The notes beneath the pieces are model-generated. The model made no database searches and was not told the DNA's origin. It saw only the letters and a list, made by a program, of their open reading frames with translations. 64,000 bases of DNA from Glycomyces terrestris (GTDB lineage Bacteria > Actinomycetota > Actinomycetes > Mycobacteriales > Micromonosporaceae), in the NCBI RefSeq assembly GCF_003933745.1, contig NZ_RSEB01000007.1, positions 186,001 to 250,000 on the forward strand. Reading direction: 5' to 3'. Below, in pieces: positions 62,688 to 64,000 of this stretch (positions are counted from its first letter, which is position 1; every line of letters starts with the position of its first letter). Made by a program: the position numbers and the translations under genes.

Positions 62688-62718
62688 GTGTGCCCCGGCT
62701 CCCGGAGCCGGGGCACAC
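62688..62718. terminator. terminator after hppA
   Basis: GTGTGCCCCGGCTCC (62688-62702) is exactly complementary to 62704-62718 with a single central base, giving a long GC stem before topA. Confidence 0.8.
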
Positions 62719-62797
62719 TCATACTCAGGGGACGTGTCGCGGAAGCGTGAGCTACCGTAACGAATCGAGTGCATTTTCCGAGTGAACGGTGGGAGCA

Positions 62798-64000
62798 GTG
62801 CCGGACATCAAACGCCTGGTCATCGTCGAGTCCCCGGCGAAGGCCAAGACGATCGCCTCCTACCTCGGCAGCGGGTACATCGTCGACTCCTCCCTCGGGC
62901 ACATCCGCGACCTCCCTCGCAGCGCGAAGGAGATCCCGGCCAAGTACAAGGACAAGGCCTGGTCCCGGCTCGGCGTCGACGTCGACAACGACTTCGCGCC
63001 CCTGTACATCGTCAACCCCGACCGCTCGGCGCACGTGAAGAAGCTCAAGGGCTACCTCGCCGAGGTCGACGAGCTCTTCCTCGCCACCGATGAGGACCGC
63101 GAGGGGGAGGCCATCGCCTGGCACCTCCTGGAGACCCTGAAGCCGAAGATCCCGGTCAAGCGGATGGTCTTCCACGAGATCACGCGCCAGGCGATCGCCG
63201 ACGCGGCCGCGAACCCGCGCGAGCTCAACCAGGACCTCGTCGACGCCCAGGAGGCCCGGCGCATCCTCGACCGGCTCTACGGGTACGAGGTCAGCCCGGT
63301 CCTGTGGAAGAAGGTCATGCCGCGCCTGTCGGCCGGGCGCGTCCAGTCCGTCGCCACCAGGCTCATCGTCGAGCGCGAGCGCGCCCGCATGGCGTTCCGC
63401 TCCGCCGACTACTGGGACGTCACCGCGAACCTGTCCACAGCGGACGACGAGCGGTTCAAGGCCGTGCTCCTCGCCGTCGACGGCGACCGGGTCGCCACCG
63501 GCAAGGACTTCGACCCGGCGACCGGCGCCGCGAAGGGCAACGTCGTCCACCTCGACGAGGCGGGCGCGCGGGGCCTCGCCGGGCGGCTCGAGGGCCGCGA
63601 CTTCACCGTCCTCAAGGTCGACAAGAAGCCGTACCGGCGCCGCCCGTACCCGCCGTTCATCACCTCGACGCTCCAGCAGGAGGCCGGGCGCAAGCTGCGG
63701 CTCTCCAGCGCCCAGGTCATGCGGGTCGCGCAGCGGCTCTACGAGAACGGCCACATCACCTATATGCGGACCGACTCGACGAACCTGTCGGCGACGGCCA
63801 TCAACGCCGCCCGCGCGCAGGCCGCCGAGCTGTACGGGGCGCAGTACGTGCCGGCCGAGCCGCGCCACTACGCGCGGAAGGTGAAGAACGCGCAGGAGGC
63901 GCACGAGGCTATCCGGCCCGCCGGGGACGTGTTCAAGACCCCGAACCAGCTGAAGAACCAGCTCTCGGCCGAGGAGTTCCGCGTCTACGAGCTCATCTGG
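62798..64000 (+). CDS. topA: DNA topoisomerase I (N-terminal part)
   Basis: The first 401 codons of topA, cut by the window end. The Toprim domain opens RLVIVESPAKAKTIASYLG with the catalytic Glu and has ATDEDREGEAIAWHLLE with the metal-binding DxDxE. Later come SAGRVQSVATRLIVERE and the active-site Tyr in GHITYMRTDSTNLS. The enzyme relaxes negative supercoils by a type IA mechanism. The start is GTG 62798 with GGTGGGAG just upstream. Confidence 0.97.
   Translation, partial: MPDIKRLVIVESPAKAKTIASYLGSGYIVDSSLGHIRDLPRSAKEIPAKYKDKAWSRLGVDVDNDFAPLYIVNPDRSAHVKKLKGYLAEVDELFLATDEDREGEAIAWHLLETLKPKIPVKRMVFHEITRQAIADAAANPRELNQDLVDAQEARRILDRLYGYEVSPVLWKKVMPRLSAGRVQSVATRLIVERERARMAFRSADYWDVTANLSTADDERFKAVLLAVDGDRVATGKDFDPATGAAKGNVVHLDEAGARGLAGRLEGRDFTVLKVDKKPYRRRPYPPFITSTLQQEAGRKLRLSSAQVMRVAQRLYENGHITYMRTDSTNLSATAINAARAQAAELYGAQYVPAEPRHYARKVKNAQEAHEAIRPAGDVFKTPNQLKNQLSAEEFRVYELIW

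Overview
The window is high-GC (roughly 72-75%) DNA with dense genes, almost exclusively G/C-ending codons, frequent GTG starts and many 4-bp ATGA/GTGA stop-start overlaps. The gene families are typical of Actinobacteria: roadblock/LC7 conservon proteins, PASTA-less Ser/Thr kinase, GuaB1, AccA3-type acyl-CoA carboxylase, DUF3263, nitrobindin, LpdA-type quinone reductase and a K+-independent H+-pyrophosphatase. A filamentous or Glycomycetales-like actinomycete is plausible, but the exact genus cannot be proved from the sequence alone.

Layout. 1-5 kb: the tail of a CvnD-like GTPase, then a minus-strand accessory operon (small membrane protein, HTH regulator, nucleoside-deoxyribosyltransferase-like protein, NrtR-like Nudix protein). 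After it comes a roadblock protein translationally coupled to a protein that looks like a decayed IS110 RNase-H-like domain joined to a conservon-type C-terminal tail. 5-17.5 kb: metabolic and signalling genes. These are a deoC / aldehyde dehydrogenase / half-length aldehyde dehydrogenase operon divergent from upp, a phosphohexomutase, a membrane Ser/Thr kinase with a 27-bp tandem repeat, a stand-alone methylmalonyl-CoA-mutase large subunit and an M20 amidohydrolase. 17.5-30.4 kb: GGCT-like protein, LpdA-type reductase, secreted lectin-like protein, an ABC exporter, a two-component pair, GuaB1, a biotin carboxylase/BCCP subunit, and a PadR regulator divergent from a DrrAB-like exporter.

30.4-33.4 kb is the main accessory island. 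A DddA-like (SCP1.201-type) deaminase toxin remnant and its Imm1-type immunity gene lie between two identical 33-bp direct repeats. Each repeat encodes the last residues of the neighbouring ABC permease, as expected if a small element had integrated into the 3' end of that gene and restored it. The toxin is frameshifted in a run of five G and its present 5' end reads through the repeat. A GntR regulator and two small hypothetical genes follow.

33.4-49 kb is a cell-surface polysaccharide region. Two nucleotide-sugar dehydrogenases bracket four glycosyltransferase genes (one a GT2-GT4 fusion), a small coiled-coil membrane protein, a Wzt-like ABC ATPase without a visible permease, a CDP-alcohol phosphatidyltransferase fused to a degenerate nucleotidyltransferase-like domain, and a polysaccharide deacetylase. 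A UbiX-type flavin prenyltransferase with a repetitive acidic tail is embedded here. 49-64 kb: core metabolism and housekeeping, comprising acyl-CoA dehydrogenase with a palindromic operator, TauE/SafE exporter, malate dehydrogenase, PAP2 phosphatase, APC permease, DUF3263, HAD phosphatase, a 31-residue membrane protein, nitrobindin, an MrfA-like helicase, a STAS/HATPase anti-sigma pair, hppA and the first 401 codons of topA.

No rRNA, tRNA or CRISPR array was seen. Many intergenic hairpins between convergent genes look like intrinsic terminators, mostly without long T-tracts, as is usual in this group.
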